Counted from the first letter of the stretch, positions 8,151-17,211 are shown. The stretch is DNA of 64,000 nt from DSSB01 sp046346845 (GCA_046346845.1 JAXMHH010000006.1:62001-126000); one strand, 5' to 3'. Numbers and translations: made by a program. The notes: generated from the letters alone by a model not told the origin.

Positions 8151-9155
8151 ATGAAAGTCGCCGTCCTAGGGGCAGGCGCCTTCGGCGCCGCTTTTTGCAA
8201 GATCCTCGAATCCCACGACCACGAGGTGGGCCTGTGGAGCTTCAGCGAGCAAGAGGCGCAGGCCATCCAAGCGACCCGGCAAAGCCCCACCATGCCGGGC
8301 GTCATCCTGGGGCCGCGCGTCCATGTGACCACCGACATGAAGGCCGCGCTGGCGGACGCCTCCATCGTCATCGGCGGTACGCCCTTGAACGCCATCCGCG
8401 CAGTGATGGCCCAGGCCAAGGACTGCCTCGCGAAGGACGCCGTCCTCGTCAATGGCTCCAAGGGCTTGGAGATGAAGACCTTCGACACCGCCGAGCAGAT
8501 CTACCGACAGGTCCTGCCCGAGGCAGTCGCGCAACGCGCCGTCTTTCTCTCCGGCCCCACCTTCGCCAAGGAACTAGCGGCCGGCCTGCCCGCGGCCGCG
8601 GTCGGCGCCTCGAAAAATCCGGAATCGGTGGCAAAGGTCAAAGAGGCCTTGGCATCCCCGGTATTTCGGATTTTTTACTCCGCCGACACCGTTGGAGTTT
8701 GCCTGGCGGGGGCCCTCAAGAACGTCTACGCGATCGCGGCGGGTGTTTCCGACAGCCTGGGCTACGGCTTGAACGCCCGGGCCGCGCTGATCTCCCGAGC
8801 TTCCGCGGAAATGAGCCACTTGGGAGTGAAGCTCGGCGCGGATCCCATGACCTTCATGGGCTTGGCGGGGCTGGGGGACTTGGTGCTCACCTGCACCGGG
8901 GATTTATCCCGCAATCGCCGGCTGGGGCTCGCCCTGGGCAAGGGGGAAAAACCCGAGAAGATCTTTTCCGAGCTGCACGGAATCGCGGAAGGCTATTACA
9001 CTGCCCAGGCCATCGACTTGCTCAGCCATCGCCTGCGCATTCGTCTTCCCATCGCGCACCTCGTCTATCGCTTCCTCTTCGAGGGATTGGCCCTGGAAAA
9101 GGCGGTCAAGATCCTCCTCTCCCTGCACACGGACCAAGAGGTCGCTTGGACCTGA
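8151..9155 (+). CDS. gpsA: NAD(P)H-dependent glycerol-3-phosphate dehydrogenase
   Basis: The 334-residue protein has the N-terminal Rossmann motif GAGAFGAAF (7-15), the NGSKGLEMKT segment, SGPTFAKELA and the catalytic-region motif GALKNVYAIAAG, plus CTGDLSRNRRLG, all typical of GpsA. It reduces dihydroxyacetone phosphate to sn-glycerol-3-phosphate, the backbone precursor of phospholipids, in the cytoplasm. Length matches the family. It lies opposite the lipid operon at 3900-7894, which would use its product. It is convergent with the flippase gene (5-bp gap). Confidence 0.95.
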   Translation: MKVAVLGAGAFGAAFCKILESHDHEVGLWSFSEQEAQAIQATRQSPTMPGVILGPRVHVTTDMKAALADASIVIGGTPLNAIRAVMAQAKDCLAKDAVLVNGSKGLEMKTFDTAEQIYRQVLPEAVAQRAVFLSGPTFAKELAAGLPAAAVGASKNPESVAKVKEALASPVFRIFYSADTVGVCLAGALKNVYAIAAGVSDSLGYGLNARAALISRASAEMSHLGVKLGADPMTFMGLAGLGDLVLTCTGDLSRNRRLGLALGKGEKPEKIFSELHGIAEGYYTAQAIDLLSHRLRIRLPIAHLVYRFLFEGLALEKAVKILLSLHTDQEVAWT

Positions 9156-9159
9156 GCGG

Positions 9160-10710
9160 TCAGCCCGGGGATAGACCGGGCCGCTTGCCTTTCTTTTTGA
9201 GCAGGCCCCGGAGGTATTCCAATTCTTGGGGAGTGAAAAAACCCGCGAAATGGAGCCCCAAGAGCGCGGCCGCGGATAATCCGCAGCGCAGGGCGAAGAG
9301 GCCCGTCCCGGAGGTCATGACCTGACCCAACACCAGGGTCCTTTCCAAGCCATAGGCGAGGCCCACCATCAAGAAGAGCTTCGCCACCCTCCCCCACTCG
9401 TATTCGACACGGTAGACTTGTTGAGCCTCCCGATAGATGGCTGCGGCCATCACCAGGTAGGCGGCCAGGGTCGCGAGGGCCCCGCCCATGATGCCGATTC
9501 TTGGGATGAGAAGGATGTTGGCGCCGACGTTCACCAGGGCGCCGAGTCCCGTGATGTAGGGCAGGACCTTGTTGCGCTCCTTGATGTAAATCCCGGCGAT
9601 GAAATTGGTGTACATCCCCTGAAAGACATAGGCGAAGAGCACGACCGGGATGATGTCCATGCCGACCAGATAATCGGCGCGCAGCAAGCGGCGGCCGAAG
9701 ACGGGGGTGGAGAGCAGGTAAGGCAGGAAAAACGAAAGCAGCAGGAAGGCCACCAGGGTGACGGCCATAAAATAGGTAAAAACCCGCGAGAAGAGGACCC
9801 GCGCCCTGGCATCGTCGGTCTTGTGTTGGCGCATGAAGAAGGGGCGCCAGGCATACTCGAAGAGGCTCACGAAAACCATCATGATAAAACCCATCCGGTA
9901 ATTGGCCTGATAGACGCCGACCGCTCCCAAGCCGAGGTAGAGCTGCACGATGGGCCGATCGATCACCTGCACCATCATCGCGCCCAGGTTGGCGGGCACA
10001 TTGGTCAAGCCGAAGGGCAACATCTTCGCCATGACCTGACGGTCGATCTTGGCCGTCCACTCCCTCCCAAAGGTCGGCACCAAAAGAATAAAAGTCAAAG
10101 CCGAGGCCGCCAGGTTGGCAAGAAAAATCCCGGCCACCCCGGTATGCAAGCCGAGGATCAGGTAAAAATTCAGGATCAAGGTGACAACGACATTGAGCAG
10201 CTTGAGGGCCGCGAAGACCTTGGGCCTGCGCTCCAACCGCAAGGCGGCGAAGGGAATGATCGCCAGGCCGTCGAAAAACAGGATGATCGAGGAATAGCGC
10301 AGGATCTGGGTAAGCATCGGCAGCATGGGCTCGATATCAGTTTTCGGATTGTGGAAGATAGGCGCCGCCAGCCGTGGGGCGAGCAGGAAGAGCGCTGTCG
10401 AAAGGAACAGGCCGAAGAGGGCGATGACGTTAAAGGGGGAAGAAAAGTTTTTTTTCCGCATCTCCGGATCGGTGGCCTCCTGTTCCCCTCGCGAGGCGTA
10501 GCGGAAAAAGGCGCCCTCCAGGCCCAGCGGATAGACGACGTTGAGAAAGGCGATCCAGGCGTAGAGGGAGCTCGCGATCCCGTATTCGGCGGTGGTCGCG
10601 AGGACGTTCACGTAGAAGGGAACGAGCAGGAAATTCAGGAACCGCGACAGGACCGTGCTGCTGCCGTAAATGAGCGTATCTTTGGAGAGGGAGGCGAGTT
10701 CTTTGCGCAT
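9160..10710 (-). CDS. Wzx-like polysaccharide flippase (MATE/MVF superfamily)
   Basis: About 516 residues with some 12-14 hydrophobic segments. The opening KELASLSKDTLIYGSSTVLS and a first half rich in small hydrophobic helices fit oligosaccharide flippases of the polysaccharide-biosynthesis (Wzx/RfbX) family, which move undecaprenyl-linked glycans across the inner membrane. ATG 10710 is chosen over GTG 10722 because GGGTGG lies about 6 nt upstream. No glycosyltransferase gene is adjacent, so the glycan is unknown. Confidence 0.85.
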   Translation of the reverse strand: MRKELASLSKDTLIYGSSTVLSRFLNFLLVPFYVNVLATTAEYGIASSLYAWIAFLNVVYPLGLEGAFFRYASRGEQEATDPEMRKKNFSSPFNVIALFGLFLSTALFLLAPRLAAPIFHNPKTDIEPMLPMLTQILRYSSIILFFDGLAIIPFAALRLERRPKVFAALKLLNVVVTLILNFYLILGLHTGVAGIFLANLAASALTFILLVPTFGREWTAKIDRQVMAKMLPFGLTNVPANLGAMMVQVIDRPIVQLYLGLGAVGVYQANYRMGFIMMVFVSLFEYAWRPFFMRQHKTDDARARVLFSRVFTYFMAVTLVAFLLLSFFLPYLLSTPVFGRRLLRADYLVGMDIIPVVLFAYVFQGMYTNFIAGIYIKERNKVLPYITGLGALVNVGANILLIPRIGIMGGALATLAAYLVMAAAIYREAQQVYRVEYEWGRVAKLFLMVGLAYGLERTLVLGQVMTSGTGLFALRCGLSAAALLGLHFAGFFTPQELEYLRGLLKKKGKRPGLSPG

Positions 10711-10763
10711 GGGCAAGGCCACCCAATCCCATAGAAAATTTTGAAATACAACTGGTTATGTCA

Positions 10764-12248
10764 TTAGGGGTAATTGCAGGAAATGGCCGAATCGCTGAAC
10801 TTCACTCCGTCCACCATCAGCTTGGGCGAAAAAGTGATCGCCGTGGGCTTCGCGAGGCTGGAGGCCATCGTGTAAGAAAACGCGATCTCGGTCTTGGCAT
10901 CGGGGGGAAGCGCCGGCAGATCGCATTCCACCTCCGTGCCCTTGTTCCGGCATTGGCTGGGCAGGGCTTCCAAAGACAGGGCGCCCTCCCCGCCCGCGAC
11001 GGTCACGGAGTAGGTCGCTTCCGAATAAGTCCGCGAGGAATGGTTGGCGATCTCGGCGGTGATGGTCGCCGTCTCCCCCAAGGCCGGGCAGGCGGGGGAG
11101 ATCTCCGAGCTCAAGGCGAAGGACTGCGAGGCCGCGACGCGGATCACCGTGGCGCTGGCCGAGACCTTTTTTCCGTCGGGACAAGTCACCGTCGGCTGGA
11201 TCGTGTAATCGCTGTCGACCAAGGTTTCGTCTCCCACCACCTTCAGCGGCAGCACATAGGTAAACAGCTCGTCGTGCCCAAAGGGCGGCGAATCGCGATT
11301 GATCAACTGCGAAGGGCGCTCGGCTACCGCCTTGGCGAGGAACAGCTCGTGGGTCGCCGCGTTGTAGGCATCTCCGATGTTTACGGGGACGAAGGCGGCG
11401 GGGAGGACATAGGGATCAAAGTCGCAGGATGAAGGATAGGTGATCTCGACGCCGACCTTGTCTCCCACGGAGACGGGAGCGGAAACGACGTTTTTGACCT
11501 TGGCGACGCGCTCGGAATAATTCAAGGCGACTGGGACGTCGAGCACCATGGTCATGGCGGTGGCCTTGGCCTTGTCGCAGGCCTGCATGGATTTCACGGT
11601 GCGCGTGTGGCAGGCGGCGTCTTCGGAGCAACGGCTGTCGTTGCAGTCCGGATTCCCCGACTTGTCCTTGGGGCAGGCATTATCGTCTTTTTTGGATTCA
11701 CAGGCGCTGGCCGAGGCGCAGGCCGATTCGCCGCAGCAATCGGGATCGCTGCAGTCCGGTTTCCCATCGGAGGTCTTCGCGCAGCTGTTTTTCTGCTCGC
11801 AAACCGAGGCATGGGTACATTGGGCGTTGTCGCAGCAATTCTCGTTGCTGCAATCGGGTCGGCCCAGGCCGTTGTTGGGACAGACCTTCGCCGTGGGTTC
11901 GGGAGTCGCCTCGGCATTCTGGAGGGCCTTGCCCGCCTGCAAGGACTTCGCCTCGGCAGCCTGGAGCTCCGGCGAACTGACCTGCACGCAATAATTGCCG
12001 TCGTTCGCCCCAAGGTCCATCGGCACCCTAAAATGGCCCCCGCCGTCGCTGACTCCCGAATCGAGGGCGGCGTTATTCACGGTGACCGTGAAGGGGATGT
12101 TCGCCAGGACGCCCTCTCCGAGGTCTTTTACATTGTTTCCGTTCTTATCCAAGAAGACGTCCCCCTCGATATAGCGAGAGCAGGCCGCGAGCGAGACGCC
12201 GATGCACAGCCAGGTGAAAGCCACGGAAAATATTGACTTAATCTTCAT
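10764..12248 (-). CDS. surface lipoprotein with SdrD/DUF11-like domains and Asp/Cys-rich repeats
   Basis: A signal peptide ending in the lipobox LAAC is followed by an SdrB-like Ca-binding domain (YIEGDVFLDKNGNNVKDLGEG). Then come three imperfect Asp/Cys units (PDCSNENCCDNAQC, PDCSDPDCCGESAC, PDCNDSRCSEDAAC) of the kind seen in MopE-like calcium-binding repeats. The C-terminal half has two immunoglobulin-like DUF11-type beta domains. It is likely exposed at the outer membrane. ATG 12248 is used because it begins the signal peptide; another ATG at 12260 is in frame. The precise role is unknown. Confidence 0.8.
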   Translation of the reverse strand: MKIKSIFSVAFTWLCIGVSLAACSRYIEGDVFLDKNGNNVKDLGEGVLANIPFTVTVNNAALDSGVSDGGGHFRVPMDLGANDGNYCVQVSSPELQAAEAKSLQAGKALQNAEATPEPTAKVCPNNGLGRPDCSNENCCDNAQCTHASVCEQKNSCAKTSDGKPDCSDPDCCGESACASASACESKKDDNACPKDKSGNPDCNDSRCSEDAACHTRTVKSMQACDKAKATAMTMVLDVPVALNYSERVAKVKNVVSAPVSVGDKVGVEITYPSSCDFDPYVLPAAFVPVNIGDAYNAATHELFLAKAVAERPSQLINRDSPPFGHDELFTYVLPLKVVGDETLVDSDYTIQPTVTCPDGKKVSASATVIRVAASQSFALSSEISPACPALGETATITAEIANHSSRTYSEATYSVTVAGGEGALSLEALPSQCRNKGTEVECDLPALPPDAKTEIAFSYTMASSLAKPTAITFSPKLMVDGVKFSDSAISCNYP

Positions 12249-12365
12249 GAAACGCAGCACCCCTTGTGACGCGGAAACCCCAAACCCCGACGCAGGGATT
12301 ATCGGAGCAACCGCGGAAAAGGTGCGTCGCGCCGCATCCCAATATGCTAGTATTTTCCTCTAGAT

Positions 12366-12821
12366 ATGCGTTTCATCGCCGATGAGATGCTGGGAAAACT
12401 CGCCCGTTGGCTGCGCATGGCGGGCTTGGACGTCGCTTATCAGCGGTCGATCGGCGACGAGCAGCTGCTGCACCGGGCCGGGGAGGAAGAGAGGATCCTC
12501 CTGACCCGCGACACCAGGCTGATTCGCCGTTGCCCGGAACCGCGCTATTTTTTCATCACGCAGGACCACCTCCCGGAGCAGCTTCGGGAGCTGTTCCGGC
12601 ATTTCCCCGAGCTAAAGGGCCAACTCTCTCCGCTCTCGCGATGCGTGGAATGCAACCAACCCTTGGTCCCCATCCCCCGAGATCAGGTCCGCGGCAAGGT
12701 ATGGCCCTACGTCTACGAAACGCAGGAAAACTTCACCACTTGCCCGGAATGCCACCGGATTTTTTGGGAAGCCACCCATGTGGCCAGAATCAAGGAGAAA
12801 TTACGGCGCCTTCTCCCCTGA
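12366..12821 (+). CDS. Mut7-C RNase domain protein (PIN-like) with zinc ribbon
   Basis: The 151-residue protein starts MRFIADEMLGKLARWLRMAG, the hallmark of the Mut7-C domain, with LLTRDTRL supplying a second acidic motif of the PIN-like nuclease fold. The C-terminal part has two CxxC pairs (CVECN and CPECH) forming a zinc ribbon. Full length for the family. A -10-like TAGTAT at 12349-12354 lies only about 11 nt before the ATG and no ribosome-binding site is seen, suggesting a leaderless message. RNase activity is inferred from the family. Confidence 0.88.
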   Translation: MRFIADEMLGKLARWLRMAGLDVAYQRSIGDEQLLHRAGEEERILLTRDTRLIRRCPEPRYFFITQDHLPEQLRELFRHFPELKGQLSPLSRCVECNQPLVPIPRDQVRGKVWPYVYETQENFTTCPECHRIFWEATHVARIKEKLRRLLP

Positions 12822-12884
12822 GAGAAAAATAAAACGGGCTGGCCAAAGCCGCCGTTGTTATTTTATTAGGTTCACGGAGGGACG

Positions 12885-13253
12885 ATGCAGAGAAAGCTGC
12901 TCATCATCGAAGACGACCCGGAAATGGGATATTTGTTGGGCACCAAGGCGGCCAGGCTCAATTTCCTCTGCGACATCGACGAAACGGGCGCGGAATGGCC
13001 CGCGCTCCTGGATCAAGGACCTCCCGACGCCATCCTGCTCGACATGGACCTGCCCCGGATGAGCGGTTTTTCCATCCTCCGGCAGCTGAAGGCCCAGGAC
13101 GCCTACCGCGGCATCCCGGTCTTCGTCTGGTCCGGCACCTCCGATCCCGAGGTCATCGACGAAGCCAAGGATCTCGGGGCCCGCGAATATTTTTTGAAAT
13201 CGAAAGACTTGAACGAACTGTTCCGCGAGATCAACTCGGCGCTACGCGGCTAG
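12885..13253 (+). CDS. single-domain response regulator
   Basis: A 122-residue CheY-like receiver domain without output domain. It has the acidic pair ED in LLIIEDD (8-11), the phospho-acceptor D53 in LLDMDLPRMSG, the S/T switch in VWSGTSD and the conserved Lys in EYFLKSK. The ribosome-binding site is ACGGAGGG. The 3' end overlaps by 12 bp, tail to tail, with the histidine kinase gene on the opposite strand, so the two are probably partners though not in one operon. Confidence 0.92.
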   Translation: MQRKLLIIEDDPEMGYLLGTKAARLNFLCDIDETGAEWPALLDQGPPDAILLDMDLPRMSGFSILRQLKAQDAYRGIPVFVWSGTSDPEVIDEAKDLGAREYFLKSKDLNELFREINSALRG

Positions 13254-14720
13254 CGGAAGGCGAAAGGACGCCCTCGTCCCCTTCCCCGGAGCGCTTTCCA
13301 AAGCCAGCTTCGAACCGTGGGCCGCCAGGATAACTTCGACCATGGCCAATCCCACGCCGTGCCCTTCCGCCATGGCGCGGCCTTCCTCGCTGCGATAATA
13401 CCCTTGCAAGATCTTCCCCTGGTCGGAAGGAGCAATGCCGATCCCGGTGTCGTTCACGAAAATTTCCACCTTTGGTTCTCGCGCGAGATCGGCGCAACAA
13501 CCGATCTCCACCTCCCCTCCCTCCGGCGTGTATTTCAGGGCGTTACTCAGTAAATTTTGCAACACCAACTGCAGCGCGGCCTCGTCCGCCCTCACGGCCG
13601 GAAGTCCGGCCTGGCAATTCAATTTTAGATGGAGGTGTTTGCGGTCGGCCAAAAAACGCATCGCCTCGAGGCAACTCGCCAGCAAAGGCGGCAACTCGGT
13701 GGGGCCGACTTGCAACCGCAACTTCCCCGCCTCCGCCTTGCCGAGGTTGAGCAAATTGAGCGAAGTGAGCGAAAGTGCTTGGATGCGGCCCTGAATCATT
13801 CGGTAGAGCTTGGCCCGATCTTCCTCCTCGGCGCGTTCATCGGATTCCTGAAGCAGATCGGTGGCATTACCGATGATGGACAGGCCGTTCCCAAGCTCGT
13901 GGCTGATCCAAGAGACCAATTGGGATTTCAACTTTCTCAGTTCGAGCTCTTGGTTGAATTGCTCGTTGATCCTCGCGGCCATGTCCTGGAGCTGCCGGCG
14001 GATCTTCTGAAACTCAAGGTTGCTCGGCTCCCGACCCGAGGGCCAATCGCAGCCTGCGGTCCAGGTTCGGATGTCCTGCTGGAGGTCTCCAAGCGGCCGA
14101 AGGACGTAACCTCGAAGGGCCAGAGCCAAGACCAGGCCCGCGACCAGGGTGCCGGCCAAGGAAAAGGACAAAGTATAGAGGGAGGCCCGTTGCGTACTGC
14201 GTCGCTGGGCGTCCAACCTAGCGACCTTGACCTCTTTGATATGATCGGCCATGGACTCCAAGGCGTTGGCCGGGCTTTGCGCCAAGATGATATCCAGGGT
14301 GTTGGCGCCGGAAAGCTCCCCTCGCTGCCTTTGCTTGATCCATTGCTCTTGCAATCCCAGGTAGTCTCCGGTTTTCTCCTTGAACAGGCGCCAAGGCTCC
14401 TGGAGTTGGGGGTCTTTGGCAAGGACCTCCAAGCCATTCATGATCTTTTTCAGTTCCGCCACGCTGGAGGACCGCTCGGCAAGCAGATTGGCGTTTTGGC
14501 TGAGCAGGAATTCTTCGGTCGAAAAATCGATCCTCCGCATCACTTCGGCGAGCTGCGGGATTTGGGAAACCACCCCCAGATCTTCTTGGAAGGAGTTCTC
14601 GAGGGCGCGGAGCGACTGCCGCTGGTGGCGAAAGGAAAAAAAGGCACCGATGGCAAGCAGCAGGAAAAGGCCGAGAAAAACCAGAATCAATTGCGTCTTG
14701 AGAGCGGGTGTCTTTGCCAT
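13242..14720 (-). CDS. membrane sensor histidine kinase
   Basis: The 492-residue protein has a first membrane helix (LILVFLGLFLLLAIGAFFSF), a helical periplasmic sensor region to about 180, a second membrane helix (FSLAGTLVAGLVLALAL), a HAMP-like linker and the phospho-acceptor box SHELGN with H274. The ATPase domain shows the N box NLLSNALKYTPE, the G1 box NDTGIGIAP and the G2 box GHGVGLAM. Signal is unknown. It faces the response regulator at 12885-13253. Confidence 0.92.
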   Translation of the reverse strand: MAKTPALKTQLILVFLGLFLLLAIGAFFSFRHQRQSLRALENSFQEDLGVVSQIPQLAEVMRRIDFSTEEFLLSQNANLLAERSSSVAELKKIMNGLEVLAKDPQLQEPWRLFKEKTGDYLGLQEQWIKQRQRGELSGANTLDIILAQSPANALESMADHIKEVKVARLDAQRRSTQRASLYTLSFSLAGTLVAGLVLALALRGYVLRPLGDLQQDIRTWTAGCDWPSGREPSNLEFQKIRRQLQDMAARINEQFNQELELRKLKSQLVSWISHELGNGLSIIGNATDLLQESDERAEEEDRAKLYRMIQGRIQALSLTSLNLLNLGKAEAGKLRLQVGPTELPPLLASCLEAMRFLADRKHLHLKLNCQAGLPAVRADEAALQLVLQNLLSNALKYTPEGGEVEIGCCADLAREPKVEIFVNDTGIGIAPSDQGKILQGYYRSEEGRAMAEGHGVGLAMVEVILAAHGSKLALESAPGKGTRASFRLPLAA

Positions 14721-14777
14721 AAGCCCATATTTTTCAGAGGGTTATAGCATAGAAACGAAGCGGATGGCATTTGGATT

Positions 14778-15152
14778 TTAATTTTTCTTGCACCACTCGT
14801 AGGTGTCTTTACCGGCCTTGAAGGTCTTTTTCTGGCCAAAGCGCGAGGTGCACTCTTGCGCCGAGATCTCCCCGCCGGGCTTAAATCCCGTTCGGCAGAG
14901 GCAACCGGAATCGCTAAAAAAGCTGTAGCGATAGCCGGGATAGTCGCCGCGCACCCAAACCACATTGTATCCCGTCACCTCGAGCACGGGATTCGGATTT
15001 TCGGGAAAGGCGCCCCGGCAGGAGACCATGCCCTCCTGCTGGGAGCAGGAAAAACCGTTGGCGGAGACGATGGGAAAATTCTCCTCGGCCATGGCCCCCA
15101 GGGAGAAGAGCAGGATAAAGAGCGAAATAAGGCAGGACGAATAGGTCTTCAT
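14778..15152 (-). CDS. small secreted cysteine-containing protein, unknown function
   Basis: A Sec signal peptide (SLFILLFSLGAMAEE) precedes about 100 residues with six cysteines (SCSQQ, VSCRG, GCLCRTG, ECTS, EWCKK), which suggests disulphides in the periplasm. AAAGGAG is well placed before the ATG. No family is recognised. Confidence 0.75.
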   Translation of the reverse strand: MKTYSSCLISLFILLFSLGAMAEENFPIVSANGFSCSQQEGMVSCRGAFPENPNPVLEVTGYNVVWVRGDYPGYRYSFFSDSGCLCRTGFKPGGEISAQECTSRFGQKKTFKAGKDTYEWCKKN

Positions 15153-15223
15153 GACAGGCTCCTTTTCACGTATATTCCGCTAATTTCTTAGCCAACTATT
15201 TTCACCATAGGATATTGCTCCTT

Positions 15224-15730
15224 ATGAAAACGGCCTGGAAGCAAAAACTCCTTCGGGAAGCGACGGAATATGGGCTCATCGCCACCTATCTTTTTCTCTA
15301 TTTCGGGTTGTTCTCCTGGTATCGCGGGATCATCCTGGCCGAGCATCAAATCAGCTATTTTTACCACGGCGTGGCCTTGGTCAAGTCCCTGGTGCTGGCG
15401 AAGGTGATCTTGATCGGAAATGCCATCCACTTAGGCCATAGGGCGGAAGGCAGGCGCCTGATCGTCCCCACGCTATTCAAGTCCCTCGCCTTTGGAATCT
15501 TGGTCGGCGTCTTCGCCGTTCTGGAGACAAGCCTGCGAGGGCTTTTCCATGGACAAGGCCCCTCCGCCGGCATCCATGAACTCCTCGGCTATGGGCGTTA
15601 CGAATTGCTCGCCCGTTGCGTGATCACCTTCTTCGCCTTTATTCCCTTTTTTGCCTTCCAGGAATTGGGGAGCTTCATGGGTGAAGGAAAAATCATGACC
15701 CTCTTTTTCCGAAAACCGGAAAAAAGCTAA
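15224..15730 (+). CDS. four-helix membrane protein, unknown function
   Basis: About 168 residues with four hydrophobic helices (YGLIATYLFLYFGLFSWY, VKSLVLAKVILIGNAI, SLAFGILVGVFAVLET, FFAFIPFFAFQELGS) and short charged ends. ATG 15224 is preferred to an in-frame TTG at 15215. No Shine-Dalgarno sequence is evident, but TAGGAT lies about 16 nt upstream. The pattern resembles small uncharacterised integral membrane proteins of Gram-negative bacteria; function is not known. Confidence 0.75.
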   Translation: MKTAWKQKLLREATEYGLIATYLFLYFGLFSWYRGIILAEHQISYFYHGVALVKSLVLAKVILIGNAIHLGHRAEGRRLIVPTLFKSLAFGILVGVFAVLETSLRGLFHGQGPSAGIHELLGYGRYELLARCVITFFAFIPFFAFQELGSFMGEGKIMTLFFRKPEKS

Positions 15731-15808
15731 GGGGTATTCTGTACAAAATATAGCCTAACCTGGAAAATTTGGTTGCTTCCGGCGCCAAGATGCAGCAAAA
15801 CCGCCCCA

Positions 15809-16288
15809 ATGACCTGGAAAATCTCTTTAGCCCTAGTGCTGCTGCTGAGCGCGGTGGGAATTCCCGTCTCTTCTTTCGCGTCTTATTCGGCCAAGCCAGC
15901 GGGTATCCAATACGACGAGCGGTTGATGGAAGCCGCGGAGCTTGCCACCTTGAGCGCGCGAAAGCGCTCCCACCGTCACTGTTGGCGCGCAGTGAAAGAC
16001 GCCCTCTACGAGGCCAACGTCATTCCCTACCGCCCTACCTCGAAATACGCCTGGCAGGCGGGTGAAGAATTGGTCGAAAAATTTTCCTTTATCAAGCTGG
16101 ACGTAACCGATCCCTTTGAGGCCCCCATCGGTTCCATTTTGGTCTATGGCGGGCCGGGGGCCGGACACGTGGAGTTTCGCACCGAGGACGGCTTCGTCAG
16201 CGATTTCTCCAATCCTCGCCCCTCCCACCGCCCGCTCATCGGGGTCTACGTGAGCCCGGAAGCGGTCGGCAAAAGCATTCGGGAATAA
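15809..16288 (+). CDS. secreted CHAP/NlpC-P60-like protein, paralogue of 53820-54344
   Basis: A signal peptide (LALVLLLSAVGIPVSSFA) precedes a domain with HCWRAVKDAL (candidate catalytic Cys), IGSILVYGGPGAGHVEFRT (candidate His) and SDFSNPRPSHRPLIGVYV. The Cys-helix then GHVE order fits papain-like cell-wall amidases or peptidases of the CHAP/NlpC-P60 clan, but this is pattern-based only. ATG 15809 begins the signal peptide; frame is open upstream to a TTG at 15773. The paralogue 38 kb away shares the same core. Confidence 0.7.
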   Translation: MTWKISLALVLLLSAVGIPVSSFASYSAKPAGIQYDERLMEAAELATLSARKRSHRHCWRAVKDALYEANVIPYRPTSKYAWQAGEELVEKFSFIKLDVTDPFEAPIGSILVYGGPGAGHVEFRTEDGFVSDFSNPRPSHRPLIGVYVSPEAVGKSIRE

Positions 16289-16301
16289 AAAACAACCGCC
16301 C

Positions 16302-16856
16302 TTATTGGTCTTCCTTGTCCCCGGCATCGGAGTCGGAGTCCGCGGCGGAGCCCTTCTTCGTCGTCCAATTCGCCGGCCCCTCGAAGTTGCCGCACTGCTC
16401 GGATTTCCCCACCCAACGGATAGTGCCCGAGGCCTCCTTGTCGGAATTGAAAGTGCCGTTGACCGTGTACTCCGCATGAGCGCCCATTTGGTCCCTCTTT
16501 CCCGTCAGGGTGAAAGATTTTCCGTTGATCGTCGCGGTGCTGTCGCTGCCAAAACTGGCGAAGGTGCTGCAGGGGCCGATTTGGAATCGATAACTGAGGT
16601 TCATTTGGGACACCTGGTTGTTTTTCACGGTAAAGCTGATGGGCAGATCCTCCCCGCTGTTGCCCGACCATTCGCCGTCTAAAGAGGCCGGTTTCGGCGC
16701 CTGGGCTTGGCTGGGCGCGGGAGCCGAAGGAGCCGCCGGCGCCGCGGAGTTGACCGCGCCCGGGGCGGATCCAGCGGCGCCTTGCGAAGATGGGCTCTGC
16801 TTGGAGTGGCAGGCGGAAAACGCCAACAAGACGGCGGGGACAAGGACTAACTTCAT
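16302..16856 (-). CDS. lipoprotein, unknown function
   Basis: A short signal peptide with lipobox LAFSAC is followed by a Ser/Ala/Pro-rich spacer of about 45 residues and a compact beta-rich domain with two cysteines (GPCSTF and EQCGNF). It ends with an acidic Asp/Ser tail. ATG 16856 begins the signal peptide; an ATG at 16874 is also in frame. It is convergent with the CHAP-like gene. No family recognised. Confidence 0.72.
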   Translation of the reverse strand: MKLVLVPAVLLAFSACHSKQSPSSQGAAGSAPGAVNSAAPAAPSAPAPSQAQAPKPASLDGEWSGNSGEDLPISFTVKNNQVSQMNLSYRFQIGPCSTFASFGSDSTATINGKSFTLTGKRDQMGAHAEYTVNGTFNSDKEASGTIRWVGKSEQCGNFEGPANWTTKKGSAADSDSDAGDKEDQ

Positions 16857-17001
16857 GGTTCGGCAAGGGGACATATTTTACCTCATGGAATTTCAGGAGA
16901 ATTCCGCCGACCCTATTCCAAGGAATGGGCTAAATCAAGAAGACGGTAAAGAAAGAGGGAGGCAAGGGTATGGAGCAAGTGGAGCAAGAGACTGGAGCAA
17001 G

Positions 17002-17064
17002 AAGACGGAGGTTTGAAATTCGGTCGATTTTATAACAGGCGTCCGAAAATCATACCTCCGTCTT
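17002..17064. repeat. REPIN-like inverted repeat, outlying copy
   Basis: AAGACGGAGG at 17002-17011 pairs with CCTCCGTCTT at 17055-17064. The left arm continues GTTTGAAATTCGGTC and the right arm mirrors it as GTCCGAAAATCATA. This is the only copy found upstream of 38.8 kb; all others lie between there and the end of the window. Confidence 0.8.
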
Positions 17065-17211
17065 CACTCCTCTTCTATTATGAGCTCGGCCGCGGTACCG
17101 GCGGAACCAGCTGCTCCACCCGCTCCACCAAAGTCTTTAGTGGAAAAAATACCGCAACATCGCGGACAGCGTCCCAAACACTGATCCGCGCCCGGAGAGG
17201 GCCTCATGGCC

